A DNA stretch of 64,000 bases from UBA6898 sp964463135. Its GTDB lineage: Bacteria; Nitrospirota; Thermodesulfovibrionia; Thermodesulfovibrionales; UBA6898. The stretch's first letter is position 1. Each line of letters begins with the position of its first letter. The notes below the pieces were generated by a model. The model searched no databases. It worked only from the letters and a program-made list of their open reading frames with translations, and was not told where the DNA came from. A program made the position numbers and the translations under genes. Where the stretch lies: assembly GCA_964463135.1 (NCBI GenBank), contig CAYXBA010000017.1:1-64000 (forward strand), given 5' to 3'. Shown one piece after another: positions 1 to 8,290 of this stretch.

Positions 1-4
1 CGTA

Positions 5-28
5 TTGGATGGGCTAAAAGCCCTCCAA
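5..28. other. Stem-loop at window edge
   Basis: TTGGA-t-GGGCT-AAA-AGCCC-TCCAA forms a 10-bp hairpin with one bulged base. No U-tract follows, so it is not a classical terminator. It may be the end of an upstream gene outside the window or a structured leader. Confidence 0.4.
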
Positions 29-54
29 ACAGAGGCATCCGACAGATAGTAAAC

Positions 55-75
55 TTGTATTAATTTTTAATACAA
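55..75. promoter_or_regulatory. Perfect 9-bp inverted repeat, candidate operator
   Basis: TTGTATTAA-TTT-TTAATACAA is a perfect dyad with a 3-bp spacer, about 60 bp upstream of the small ORF at 133. AT-rich dyads of this size are typical repressor sites, and the symmetry argues against chance. The binding protein is unknown; no adjacent regulator is complete in the window. Confidence 0.45.
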
Positions 76-132
76 CAAAATAACACAAGTGTTTAGTCTG
101 TCTTCATGTAACTAAAAAGGAAGAGTGATACA

Positions 133-288
133 ATGTCAAAATCAACGATAGGATACGCAAGGCGGGCTCGGATAGCCCCTTCGACACGGTTCCGTCCGCA
201 GACTTGGATGGTGGCTCAATCTATTATCCCCTGGGCAACAGGAGGGATAGTTTTAGTGACGACTTTATTTAGTCCGATCGTAGATTGA
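133..288 (+). CDS. Small basic protein with hydrophobic tail (hypothetical)
   Basis: A 51-codon frame opens with ATG behind a GGAAGAG ribosome-binding-like stretch (about 119-126). The N-terminal half is basic and rich in Arg, Ser and Thr; the C-terminal half (from WMVAQSIIPW onward) is hydrophobic and could span or anchor in a membrane. It ends convergently, overlapping the 3' end of the minus-strand gene by 24 bases. I do not recognise the family. The evidence is the start region and uninterrupted frame only, so it may not be real. Confidence 0.3.
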   Translation: MSKSTIGYARRARIAPSTRFRPQTWMVAQSIIPWATGGIVLVTTLFSPIVD

Positions 289-651
289 TTTGATGCTGGC
301 ATCGGGCTTGTCGAGATCAGTCATGAAATTTCCATAGGTATCAGGATCCTGGTCGGCAAGATCTTTGATTATTCCTATTCTCCTGAGACTTTCACGGCTC
401 AGGCCGACGATGTTGGCAATTTTATCCTGGGTTTTTGAGGTTTTTTCTTCCTCTTCTTCAATTTCAGAGTTTGCCGAAAATGTCTCTTCGTAACTATCTG
501 AAATATTTGAAGAATTTTCTTTTTCTCCGGACTTTACAACCGTTGTAAAGTCCGGAGAAGGAAGCTGTTTGCCCCTTTTGAGATTTACTGCTGCCGCCTT
601 TCCTCTTGCAGATGCCTCTGCCCTCATCTGCTCCTCAAAAAAGCTTTTCAC
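265..651 (-). CDS. ParB/KorB-like DNA-binding fragment (hypothetical)
   Basis: The 128-residue product starts at a GTG; an in-frame stop lies ten codons upstream, so little extension is possible. The C-terminal part (roughly residues 74-105: KTQDKIANIVGLSRESLRRI) reads as the helix-turn-helix seen in ParB/Spo0J-like and plasmid-type partition proteins. The middle is a Ser/Glu-rich acidic linker. The ParB N-terminal nuclease/CTPase domain is absent, so this is either a truncated relative or a small stand-alone HTH protein. It lies 24 bp downstream of the DUF3467 gene on the same strand, probably in one transcript. Confidence 0.5.
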   Translation of the reverse strand: MKSFFEEQMRAEASARGKAAAVNLKRGKQLPSPDFTTVVKSGEKENSSNISDSYEETFSANSEIEEEEEKTSKTQDKIANIVGLSRESLRRIGIIKDLADQDPDTYGNFMTDLDKPDASIKSIYDRTK

Positions 652-675
652 CTCTTCTGCGATGGCACGTGCATT

Positions 676-1242
676 TCAGTTCAGGCTGAAGCCAGGTGTC
701 TGGTCAGCGGATTTTGCATCCTCGATCTTGCGGTAACGCTTTTCATACTGAGCGATATTGTCCTCAATGGCGCCGCTTATGCTCCTGATCTGCTGGGGGC
801 TTATCAGGAGCCGGGATACAACTTTGGCATTCGGCGGGAACTTCGTCATAAAGTCAAGGATGAACACATCACGGGTATATCTGCTGGTCATGGCGTTCGA
901 ATACGTCCCTCCCAGCAGTTCGTCGGGTACCTGGAGTTGGGCATAGAGATCGCCGGCATTGGTGTTCTTTGACGATGCGTTCGCCGGTGTTACCGGAAGA
1001 ACGCCAAAGGCCTCCTCATAAAGCCTGATATTTTCCCGGAGAACGCGGAGTATCCGCTTCAGCTGCTGCGAGGTCACGACGATCCTGCCAGCGACCTGGG
1101 GAGGCGCGGCAATGCCGTTGATAAAGTCCAGCATGAACTCTTCCTGCGAGTGGATGACCGCAAGGCCTGTTGCATATGCCCCGGGCTTTATCAGCGGATC
1201 GATATGCAACTCAGGCTGCTGGGGCCCGTCCTGGTTACTCAT
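676..1242 (-). CDS. Tandem-duplicated DUF3467 protein
   Basis: DUF3467 proteins are usually about 90-100 residues; this one has 188 and contains the unit twice. Unit 1 (about residues 20-80) and unit 2 (about 112-170) share the order Tyr-Ala/Ser-Asn-like start, hydrophobic F-x-L-D-F core, P-rich turn, then V/L-V-x-x-Q-x-x-x-I, closing with D/E-N-I-x-x-Y-E. The family's function is not established. The two units have diverged considerably, which suggests an old fusion acting as an intramolecular dimer. It is probably co-transcribed with the ParB-like gene downstream. Confidence 0.7.
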   Translation of the reverse strand: MSNQDGPQQPELHIDPLIKPGAYATGLAVIHSQEEFMLDFINGIAAPPQVAGRIVVTSQQLKRILRVLRENIRLYEEAFGVLPVTPANASSKNTNAGDLYAQLQVPDELLGGTYSNAMTSRYTRDVFILDFMTKFPPNAKVVSRLLISPQQIRSISGAIEDNIAQYEKRYRKIEDAKSADQTPGFSLN

Positions 1243-1392
1243 CTGAATATTCCATGATCCGTAATAATACCAGAAGATCCTCCGCCCATCAACGTTACTC
1301 TGCCGAAAAACGCTTTTACATCCGCATGGTGATCGTCAGGCCTCTGCAGTCTTTTTTTTGACGCCATAACAGCACGCATAGTAAAATATGTC

Positions 1393-1450
1393 CATTGCCG
1401 TTATGGCAATGCTGATGCAGGAGGGCAGAAAGTCTGCAGATGACGGCATC
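1393..1450 (+). other. Structured leader upstream of ompH
   Basis: Three nested or adjacent hairpins precede the chaperone gene: CATTGCC-gttat-GGCAATG (1393-1411), GCAGA-AAG-TCTGC (1425-1437), and an outer GATGC/GCATC pair (1414-1418 with 1446-1450) enclosing the second. The stretch ends 17 bp before the Shine-Dalgarno. No known riboswitch is recognised; it could be an mRNA stability or regulatory element. Confidence 0.3.
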
Positions 1451-1477
1451 CGGCGATCATACATCCAAGGAGACTAC

Positions 1478-1999
1478 ATGAGAAGAAACTACTCTTTACT
1501 GTTGCTTATGGTGTTCACGCTTTTGTTCGCTGCATCGACTGTGCAGGCCGCGGAAACGCTGAAGGTCGGCATATTTGACCTGCAGAAGGTGATCGCGTCA
1601 TCAAAGACCATAGACAGCTACCGCCAAAAATTGAAAAAGGATACCGAGACCAAGAACAGCATTTTTTCCGATAAGCAGAATGCTGCACGCCAGATCGATG
1701 AAAGGCTGCAAAAAGAGGGGTCAAGGCTTTCAGATGCCGAGAGAAGATCTCTTCAGGAGAAACTGCAGAAGGAGATGACAGAGCTTCAGAGGATGAAGGA
1801 GGACATGGAGATCGATCTAAAAAAAGCTGATCGTGAACTGACCGAAAAGTCCCTGAAAAGGATAAACGAGATCATCGATCAGATCTACGAAAAAGAGAGC
1901 TATTCGATCATCTTCGAAAAGAGCGCTGCCGGGGTGATCAAATTCAGGAACACCATGGATATCACCGACAAGGTCATAAAAGCATACGACGCAAAGTAA
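1478..1999 (+). CDS. OmpH/Skp-family periplasmic chaperone
   Basis: Skp/OmpH proteins hold unfolded outer-membrane proteins in the periplasm on the way to BamA. The 173-residue product has an N-terminal signal peptide (MRRNYSLLLLMVFTLLFAASTVQA) cleaved before AETLKVG. The family-typical FDLQKVI strand follows, then a long charged coiled coil (about residues 55-125), and C-terminal YSIIFEKSAAGVI. An AAGGAG Shine-Dalgarno at 1467-1472 fixes this ATG; the open frame extends 30 codons further upstream but only the internal ATG precedes a signal peptide. It stands alone, convergent with the DUF362 gene 36 bp away. Confidence 0.85.
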   Translation: MRRNYSLLLLMVFTLLFAASTVQAAETLKVGIFDLQKVIASSKTIDSYRQKLKKDTETKNSIFSDKQNAARQIDERLQKEGSRLSDAERRSLQEKLQKEMTELQRMKEDMEIDLKKADRELTEKSLKRINEIIDQIYEKESYSIIFEKSAAGVIKFRNTMDITDKVIKAYDAK

Positions 2000-2035
2000 C
2001 AGAGGGCTGGACAGGGACACCCCGGGCCGCGGGCA

Positions 2036-3145
2036 TCATGTTCGTTTGACCAGTTTTCTGACCGCCTTCCCCAGGACGGTCTCCTGGGCTGAAAGGGCGC
2101 CATAGGGGCAGACCTCAACACAGCAGTAGCACCGGATGCATTTATCGTAGTCGAACTTCAGGCCTTTTATTTCAGGCTCAATGGCCTTGGCAGGGCAGTA
2201 GCGCCAGCACTCTCCGCAATGCCTGCAGAGCGAGGCATTGCAGACCGGACGCTGAACGAGATGCTTTCGCATGAAGCCGTGAAGGTTCTTTGGTCCGAAC
2301 ACGAGGGGTGACATTTCAGGGAACTGCATATCCGCAACTGCAGGCAGTTCCCCTTCGAGGACGATCTCTTCCGGCATGAGACCCAGGCGCACTGCCGCCC
2401 GGTTGGTAAGAAGCTTATCTGCCCCCAGACCAAACATCCTGCAGACAACTGCATCCAGCGCTGCGGCATCATCACTTGCCATGACAATATCCAGCTCCCG
2501 GGGCCTGCCGCCCTTGCCCGGCCCCTGTCCTTCCATGGCAAGAATGCCGTCAAGAAGCGTGATCGTCGGCCTGACCGCTGCACAGATCCTGACAAGCAGC
2601 TCCGCAAAGCCATCCCGGTCAATGCCGGTCCTGAAGTGCCACTCGGGTTTTCTCATGCCCACAATGCAGCCGAACATGTTTTTCACGCCGAGGGTCAGGA
2701 GCATCTGCGTATGGGTCTTAAGCTTGGGAAGGTTGATAACGATATCGGTATTGATCGCCTCAGCAGCGACCTCGATCTTATGAAACGGCGGACCGACAGC
2801 CACCAGGACAGATTCCGTAAAAGGCCGGCAGTCCACCGGCAGCCCCTGCAGGGCCTCGGCAATGCCGCTGTCCCTCATCACCCTGTCGAACGAACCCATG
2901 GCAGGGCTGTCCGACACCTGCGGCAGGCCGCCCTGCTCAAGCACATATTCGACCGCTCCGCGGACTATCAGGGGGTGCGTGGTCATGGCCCTGTCCGGTG
3001 CTGCAGGCGCAAGAAGGTTCGGCTTTATGAGAACACGGCTGTTCTTTGAGATGGCCCCCTGATCCAGCGCGCTGAAGAGCTCGAAAAGAAGGGGTTTTAA
3101 CGTGTTATAGGTATAGGCTGCCGTTCTGACAAGGACCCTGGCCAA
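2036..3145 (-). CDS. DUF362 protein with C-terminal 2x[4Fe-4S] ferredoxin
   Basis: DUF362 proteins are Fe-S proteins of unresolved role in anaerobes. Residues 1-300 show the DUF362 core (VLIKPNLL near the start, VINLPKLKTHTQ and TLGVKNMFGCIVGMRKPEWH in the middle). The C-terminus carries two ferredoxin clusters, C-x2-C-x2-C-x3-CP (HCGECWRYCP) and C-x2-C-x2-C-x3-CP (CIRCYCCVEVCP). The length, 369 residues, is normal for the two-domain form. It follows the sensor-kinase gene by 9 bp on the same strand, so it is likely the last gene of that operon and hints at redox signalling, though no direct link is visible. Confidence 0.85.
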   Translation of the reverse strand: MARVLVRTAAYTYNTLKPLLFELFSALDQGAISKNSRVLIKPNLLAPAAPDRAMTTHPLIVRGAVEYVLEQGGLPQVSDSPAMGSFDRVMRDSGIAEALQGLPVDCRPFTESVLVAVGPPFHKIEVAAEAINTDIVINLPKLKTHTQMLLTLGVKNMFGCIVGMRKPEWHFRTGIDRDGFAELLVRICAAVRPTITLLDGILAMEGQGPGKGGRPRELDIVMASDDAAALDAVVCRMFGLGADKLLTNRAAVRLGLMPEEIVLEGELPAVADMQFPEMSPLVFGPKNLHGFMRKHLVQRPVCNASLCRHCGECWRYCPAKAIEPEIKGLKFDYDKCIRCYCCVEVCPYGALSAQETVLGKAVRKLVKRT

Positions 3146-3154
3146 AATGGCTGC

Positions 3155-5128
3155 CTACGCGGTCTCTACCGGCAGCCGTTGCGGCAGGCGCACAATGAAT
3201 GTGGTGCCTTTTCCCTCTTCACTCTCCACATCGATCCTGCCGCCATGGTCCTGTATGATACGGTAGCTGATCGAAAGACCAAGGCCGGTCCCCTTATCCT
3301 TCTTGGTCGAGAAGAAAGGCTCGAAGATTCGATGCCTGACCTCGTCCGATATGCCGTGGCCGGTATCAGCGAAGCTCACCAGGATATACTCTCCCATCGT
3401 GAAGGTGCGGATGATAATACTGCCCCCTTCAGGCATGGCATGGATCGCATTCGTAATGATATTGAGAAAAACCTGCTTCAACTGGTCAATATCCCCTGTA
3501 GTCCTCGGAATGTCGTTATACTCCTCCATGACCTTGACCTTGCCCATGCGTGACTGCGAAGAAGAAAAGACGACAACTTCCCTGACCACGGCATTGATAT
3601 CCACTTCGGTCAGATGCAGCGCCTTCTTTCGTGCAAAACCGAGCAGCTGTTTTACAATGTCCCTGGCGCGCAGCGATTCCTTCTCGATGATCTCAAGGCT
3701 CATCCGTATGGATGCGATATCCTCGTCTTCCCGCGACAGTTCGGCAAATCCGATAATGCTGGTCAGAGGATTGTTGATCTCATGGGCAACGTTCGAAGCA
3801 AGTTCTCCGATCGCTGCCAGCTTTGCCGACTGAATAAGCTGTTCCTGTGTCTCGCCCAGTTCTGCCATCTTATTCTGGAGGTTGCGGTACAGATCGGCAT
3901 TCTCCATGGCAACGGCCATGTGGTTTGCAAGGATGAGGAGGATCTTGGCGTCCTCATCCGTGAATGGACCATTCTTATCAGAGACACGCAGCGCACCAAG
4001 GATCTTCTCTTTGGTCAGGAGCCAGGCAAGCATCATATTCCGCTCCTGCGCCTCCTCAGGGACCAGTTCGCTGAACAGCTCGACATGGCCCGTATCATTA
4101 ATAATAATGGGCTTGCCCTCTGATCTCTGATACAGGCCAACGACTTTTTCAAGAGACATCTGCATGGCTGACCGCAAACCGCCGGATATCTGCGCTTTGG
4201 CAGCGAACGGCTCGAAGATCTTCCTCTTCTCGTCAAAGAGCAGCAGGATCGTCTGATCCACCTTCAGGATCTCCGCAATATCAGCACAGATCTCCTGGTA
4301 CGCCTGTTCCAGTTCCAGGATATCGTAAAATGACAGAGTAACCTTGTACAGGCCGGACAGCTGCTCGATATAGCGCTCGGTCTTTTCATGCTCTGCCTGA
4401 AGCGCCGTACTCATGGCATTAAAGCTGTTTGCCACCTCGCCGAATTCCGTTCTGTCCCGATATTCGGTCTTGTACCCCAGCTTTCCTGAAGCGATCATCC
4501 TGGCGGCATTCACCAGTTCATACACCGGTCTTGTTATCTGACGGGTAAGCGTCACCGCAATAGCCAGGGCAAGAACGAATGATACAAAAAGAGTGACCAT
4601 AAGGATGACCCTGGACTTCTTGATAGCCTTGACCGCTTCTATGGTGCGACTCCTGAGCGTCTTGTCGGCGATCGAGGCCATCTCCTGCGTCTTTTCAAGA
4701 AGAGACTCTCCGATACCAACAGCCACCATTTTGAGGCGCGCTATCCTCTCCTCGTTCGCCGTGCTCGTGACCAGATAGCTGATGGCATCCTTGTACTGCT
4801 CCACCACGTCATGCACCTTGTTCAGCCGTTCGGTCATCTCGGGGTTATGATGACACTTCAGGCAGTTCTGGATCGATTCATCCATGGCAGTGACATTGTC
4901 CACGATCGTGTCCAGCTCCTTGCCGAAGACCGTTCCCGTGGCATAGAGATTCGACTGCACATTCTGGATATTGATCACAAAGCCCTGCCTGATGATCTCT
5001 ATCCGGTGAAGGGTTATGACCGACTCGAGGTCATGGGATATCCGGTAGGTATAGAGCATGGAGAAGACGGCGCCCACGGTAAAGAGCAGAAAAAGCACTG
5101 CCAGGGAGTATATAAGCCGTTTTTTCAT
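3155..5128 (-). CDS. Sensor histidine kinase with periplasmic c-heme motif (HAMP-GAF-HisKA-HATPase)
   Basis: Membrane sensor kinase, 657 residues. TM1 is at about 7-27, a periplasmic domain at 28-172 and TM2 at about 174-195, followed by HAMP (about 195-248), GAF (about 268-410), HisKA with phospho-acceptor His449 in ASNVAHEINNPL, and HATPase_c with N, G1 (DTGHG) and G2 (GTGLGLS) boxes. The periplasmic domain contains CLKCH at residues 89-93, a canonical CxxCH c-heme attachment motif, suggesting heme-based gas or redox sensing. Its ATG overlaps the stop of the upstream PhnD-like gene (ATGA, 4 bp), so the kinase is translationally coupled to two periplasmic binding proteins. No response regulator lies next to it. 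Confidence 0.85.
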   Translation of the reverse strand: MKKRLIYSLAVLFLLFTVGAVFSMLYTYRISHDLESVITLHRIEIIRQGFVINIQNVQSNLYATGTVFGKELDTIVDNVTAMDESIQNCLKCHHNPEMTERLNKVHDVVEQYKDAISYLVTSTANEERIARLKMVAVGIGESLLEKTQEMASIADKTLRSRTIEAVKAIKKSRVILMVTLFVSFVLALAIAVTLTRQITRPVYELVNAARMIASGKLGYKTEYRDRTEFGEVANSFNAMSTALQAEHEKTERYIEQLSGLYKVTLSFYDILELEQAYQEICADIAEILKVDQTILLLFDEKRKIFEPFAAKAQISGGLRSAMQMSLEKVVGLYQRSEGKPIIINDTGHVELFSELVPEEAQERNMMLAWLLTKEKILGALRVSDKNGPFTDEDAKILLILANHMAVAMENADLYRNLQNKMAELGETQEQLIQSAKLAAIGELASNVAHEINNPLTSIIGFAELSREDEDIASIRMSLEIIEKESLRARDIVKQLLGFARKKALHLTEVDINAVVREVVVFSSSQSRMGKVKVMEEYNDIPRTTGDIDQLKQVFLNIITNAIHAMPEGGSIIIRTFTMGEYILVSFADTGHGISDEVRHRIFEPFFSTKKDKGTGLGLSISYRIIQDHGGRIDVESEEGKGTTFIVRLPQRLPVETA

Positions 5129-6009
5129 CGGTATTTGTAGGTCTTCACGACAATGCCGGCCTTCTGGGCAATTTCGAAACAGGGAATGAAATCGCTCTTT
5201 TTTGCGCCGACAAACATCTTCGCTTCGAGTTTCCTCAGAACCTCCAGGCCCTCAGCATCCTGTTCCATGCCCAGCAGAATATCCCGGATCTGTATGCGTT
5301 TGATCTGGGGGAGGTCCTTCCGGAGGAAAAGTGTCGTATCAGGGAATTCCCGGGATTTGGCGATGACCAGCAACTCCTCCTTGATGCCGGGGTCTTTTTT
5401 GACCAGCTGGTTGAATATCTTGCTCTTTGCAGTCCCGATGTCTGACCTGCCGTCAAGCACTGCATAAATGGTTGAACCGTGGCTTCCGGTGAATGATATG
5501 TCCCTGAAGTATGACTTGAGGTCCTGAACGCCGCGCTCCCTGAAAAACGCAAGAGCATAGAGATAACCGGTGACCGTTGCCCTGTCCACAAAGGCGATCC
5601 TCTTCCCCTTCATGTCCGCAACGCTCGCAATATTGCTGTCCTTCCTCACAAAGATATAGCTCTGCACTCCCGATGATCCATCCGGATTCACCGGGTGAAC
5701 GATAGGTTCCGCATCAAGCTGCTCCATGGCAAGCGCACTGGTGAAAACGCCGAAAAAAGCACCGTCCATCTTGCGGGACATGAACCGGTCGAGCACATCA
5801 CCATACCGGCTCAAAATGGTAAATCTCACTTTGGTACCCATCTTCCGGGTCAGATATGCTGCGAGAGGGCGATGTCGGTCCATCTGCGTGAAAATATTCT
5901 CTTCCGGGATGAGACCGATCAGGATCTCCTCCTCCCCGCGGACCGGTGAGGAAACCGCAAGAAAGAGCAGCAGGGCAATGAGAAAGCTGACAATTGATCG
6001 TTGCATCAT
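5125..6009 (-). CDS. PhnD-like periplasmic phosphate/phosphonate-type binding protein
   Basis: The 294-residue exported protein has a signal peptide (SFLIALLLFLAVSSPVRG, cut before EEEILIG). It has the PhnD/SsuA-like fold signatures: IGLIPEENIF, RHRPLAAYLTRKMG, GAFFGVFTSALAME, VADMKGKRIAFVDRATVTGYLYA and GSHGSTIYAVLDGRSDIG. Family members bind oxyanions or act as sensory subunits next to kinases, as in TtrS-type systems. There is no ABC permease or ATPase for it in this operon, and it is coupled by 4-bp overlaps to a second binding protein upstream and the histidine kinase downstream. A sensory rather than import role is therefore inferred. Confidence 0.8.
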   Translation of the reverse strand: MMQRSIVSFLIALLLFLAVSSPVRGEEEILIGLIPEENIFTQMDRHRPLAAYLTRKMGTKVRFTILSRYGDVLDRFMSRKMDGAFFGVFTSALAMEQLDAEPIVHPVNPDGSSGVQSYIFVRKDSNIASVADMKGKRIAFVDRATVTGYLYALAFFRERGVQDLKSYFRDISFTGSHGSTIYAVLDGRSDIGTAKSKIFNQLVKKDPGIKEELLVIAKSREFPDTTLFLRKDLPQIKRIQIRDILLGMEQDAEGLEVLRKLEAKMFVGAKKSDFIPCFEIAQKAGIVVKTYKYR

Positions 6010-6956
6010 TTTATCAGCCGTGTTGCTTCAGTCACCAGTTCCATGGGCAATTTCCATCCCATTGCGGTGGCCTCCTTGAAATTGAATATCAGTTCCACGT
6101 CATGTGCGGTCTCTATTCTGATCTTTTCCGGGGAAGCACCATCAAGGAGCTTAATGACCTTTTCAGCGGCCTTTTCCCCCTGCTCAGCCGGATTTGTCGC
6201 CAGTGTCACGACCGCATGGGAATCCCGGCAGAGCATAAACGAACCGAGGGGTATTTTCCGCTCCCGGGCAAACTCAGTTATTGCAGGCAATGCAAGGTGA
6301 CCTACGGAACTGCCTGTGACCAGGACTGCATCCACCTTGAGGCCGCTGACCCTGGCCTTTGCCTCCTTATGCGTCTTGAGATTAATGCCTTCGATCCTGA
6401 TACCGTACTGCCGGCCCAGGGTCGTTATCTCCCTGAACTGGTGCAGGGAATCCTCTTCGTTCCCGCTGTACACAACGCCAAGGGTCGCTATCTGCGTCAG
6501 CCCCCTCAGGTACCGCAGCAGGCTTGACAGAGAAAGTTTTATATTGATCCCGGTGCTGTTGCGGGCCCTGATCGTAGCCATGTACGGCTCATACGCAGCA
6601 GCGTAGACCATCGGTATCCTTGTCTGTTCATTCACAACGGAAAGGGCTGCCGGCGCACCATATGCGATAATGACATTAACATCGGTTGCGATGAGCTTCC
6701 GTGCAGCATTACTCAGGGAAATGGCGTCAGGATAGGGCTTCTGGACGACGACGGCGGTCTTTGCCGAGATCCCTTCCCTTGCCAGACGGGCCATGAAGGC
6801 CTTATGAACCTCCTGATAGTACGGGAGGTCTCCGGGCATAATGACGCCGATCGTATTCTCGGCCGAAAAACAGGGCGTAGAGAAGACCAGGCAGAGAACG
6901 AGACCTATCCCCAGGAATACGGAAAGCGTCCTTTTGCTGATCACCGGCATTGACAT
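6006..6956 (-). CDS. ABC_sub_bind-family periplasmic binding protein
   Basis: Member of the ABC transporter substrate-binding family PF04392. After a signal peptide (KRTLSVFLGIGLVLCLVFSTPCFSA) come GVIMPGDLPYYQEVHKAFMARL, ATDVNVIIAYGAPAALSVVN, RIPMVYAA, LGVVYSGNEEDSLHQF and the late segment EQGEKAAEKVIKLLDGASPEKI. The frame is open to an ATG at 7031, but residue 26 is the first Met placed sensibly before the signal peptide, so the start at 6956 is preferred (6950 is also possible). Its stop overlaps the ATG of the PhnD-like gene. As no transporter genes accompany it, it may feed the sensor kinase two genes downstream. Confidence 0.75.
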   Translation of the reverse strand: MSMPVISKRTLSVFLGIGLVLCLVFSTPCFSAENTIGVIMPGDLPYYQEVHKAFMARLAREGISAKTAVVVQKPYPDAISLSNAARKLIATDVNVIIAYGAPAALSVVNEQTRIPMVYAAAYEPYMATIRARNSTGINIKLSLSSLLRYLRGLTQIATLGVVYSGNEEDSLHQFREITTLGRQYGIRIEGINLKTHKEAKARVSGLKVDAVLVTGSSVGHLALPAITEFARERKIPLGSFMLCRDSHAVVTLATNPAEQGEKAAEKVIKLLDGASPEKIRIETAHDVELIFNFKEATAMGWKLPMELVTEATRLIK

Positions 6957-7103
6957 CTCATTAAATAAAAATCTCCCTCTTCTCTTTATAGCAATTTCCG
7001 AGATACCTGTAAATGCGTCTGTTGCCTGCAAAGATCCTGCACGGGCCGGACCAAAAGCGACTCCGTCACACAGCCTCCTGCCCGCCTGAGACGCTCTTTG
7101 GCG

Positions 7104-8096
7104 TTACATTATCAGTGCCGACGCAATCATAGTATATACAGCCAAAAGAAAAAAGCCCATGTATGAGACCACGGCTATTAACGAAAGCCTCTTTTGTGTG
7201 CCCGGGACAAAACTGCGCATGCTGCTGACCTTTGCAAAAGGCTGGAGAAGACCGACCCCCAGGCCTGCGATAACACCGGTAAAGAGCGCCACATAGAAAA
7301 GGTATCCGATATAGGCATATTCCTTCTTGAATATACAGAAGGGACAATGGTGGGTCGGAAGTTCATAAATGTACAGCACTATGACATGGATAAGGAACCA
7401 TGCAGATGCCAGGAAGGCCATAAAACTGAACGCTGAAAAAACATAGGCACCCTTGCCTTGCCGATAAAAGAGGAGGCCGGACAGAACGGTGCCGGCCATG
7501 GCACCGTAGAACAGTAGTTTCATCGGCACTAGCGGGAGCGTATAGAGCAGGGGAAGGGCATCCCTTCCTTCTTTGCTGAACAGGCTGCCGCAGCAGGACG
7601 TTATCACCTCGGCCTGAAGACCGAGAAAATACCGCGTCTGGAGATATGTCTCTGCAAGCACGAACGGGGTGATACAGAGCAGCAGCAGATACTTCTTCCG
7701 TATGAGCGGATAATCGTAGGCCCTGTTATCTGCATGGTTCAGGACCAGCCAAAGGCCTGCAAAGATAAAGTTGGCAAGCTTCAGGATAAAAGCCGGATAT
7801 CCAAAGGCGTTCACGTTAAGCGTTCCTGCAGCACACATGGCGCCGACAAAAAGCGTACAGAGGCTGTCCGCGGTGTAGATAAAGAGAAACAGTGAGACAA
7901 GCTGGAAGACAAACGCATAGGACATGATCGTCGAGATGAGGTACGTGCGCTTCTCAAGGCCCAGCTGGGCTTCGCTGCCGGACCTGAGGTCCCACCTGCT
8001 GATGATCCGGATGCCGAACCAGGAGGAATAAAGAAGCATTGCCGAAACCATGAAGGACCCCGCAAGCAGCGCGAGTATTGCAGGATGAAGGATCAT
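7104..8096 (-). CDS. Polytopic membrane protein with CPFC motif (unknown family)
   Basis: 330 residues with about eight or nine hydrophobic segments and short loops, so an inner-membrane protein. Distinctive features are SLCTLFVGAMCAAGTLNVNAFG in an early segment, TSCCGSLF in a central loop, and HHCPFCIFKKE near residue 245. The last is a CxxC pair of the kind used by VKOR- or DsbB-like redox membrane proteins. I do not recognise a named family. It follows the ABC ATPase by 175 bp of repeat-rich spacer and precedes the binding-protein/kinase operon by 72 bp. A disulfide or redox role is inference from the cysteines only. Confidence 0.65.
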   Translation of the reverse strand: MILHPAILALLAGSFMVSAMLLYSSWFGIRIISRWDLRSGSEAQLGLEKRTYLISTIMSYAFVFQLVSLFLFIYTADSLCTLFVGAMCAAGTLNVNAFGYPAFILKLANFIFAGLWLVLNHADNRAYDYPLIRKKYLLLLCITPFVLAETYLQTRYFLGLQAEVITSCCGSLFSKEGRDALPLLYTLPLVPMKLLFYGAMAGTVLSGLLFYRQGKGAYVFSAFSFMAFLASAWFLIHVIVLYIYELPTHHCPFCIFKKEYAYIGYLFYVALFTGVIAGLGVGLLQPFAKVSSMRSFVPGTQKRLSLIAVVSYMGFFLLAVYTMIASALIM

Positions 8097-8099
8097 AGG

Positions 8100-8290
8100 G
8101 AGCAGCAGTCAGAAAGAACAGAGGCAGAGATAGGGGCGATAAGGGAACATCGGGGGAAAAAGCCGGAAGATTGTATCTCACCGCGGACCGTCTGCTTTCT
8201 ATTTTTCCCTCTTCGCATGTATCTTCCCCTTCTCCTGACTTACCTGCATCACCTGTTCTCTCTGCCTCATCTTAACCTTTACCGCTACCT
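8100..8290 (-). repeat. GGTAAAG/GAGGCAG word array spacer (inverted halves)
   Basis: Read on the minus (coding) strand, the ATPase gene ends inside GGTAAAGGTTAA, followed by GATGAGGCAGAGAGAAC and GATGCAGGTAAG. Near 8100-8135 the orientation flips to CTATCTCTGCCTCTG before the membrane-protein ATG. This is the same polarity seen at plus-strand genes: GGTAAAG 3' of a gene, its complement 5' of the next. The ATPase stop codon and last residues (GSGKG) are encoded by the array. Confidence 0.7.

Noticed and set aside
1388..1477. Upstream start of the OmpH protein at 1388
   Set aside because: It would add 30 residues before the signal peptide, covers the hairpin leader, and lacks the AAGGAG site present at 1467.
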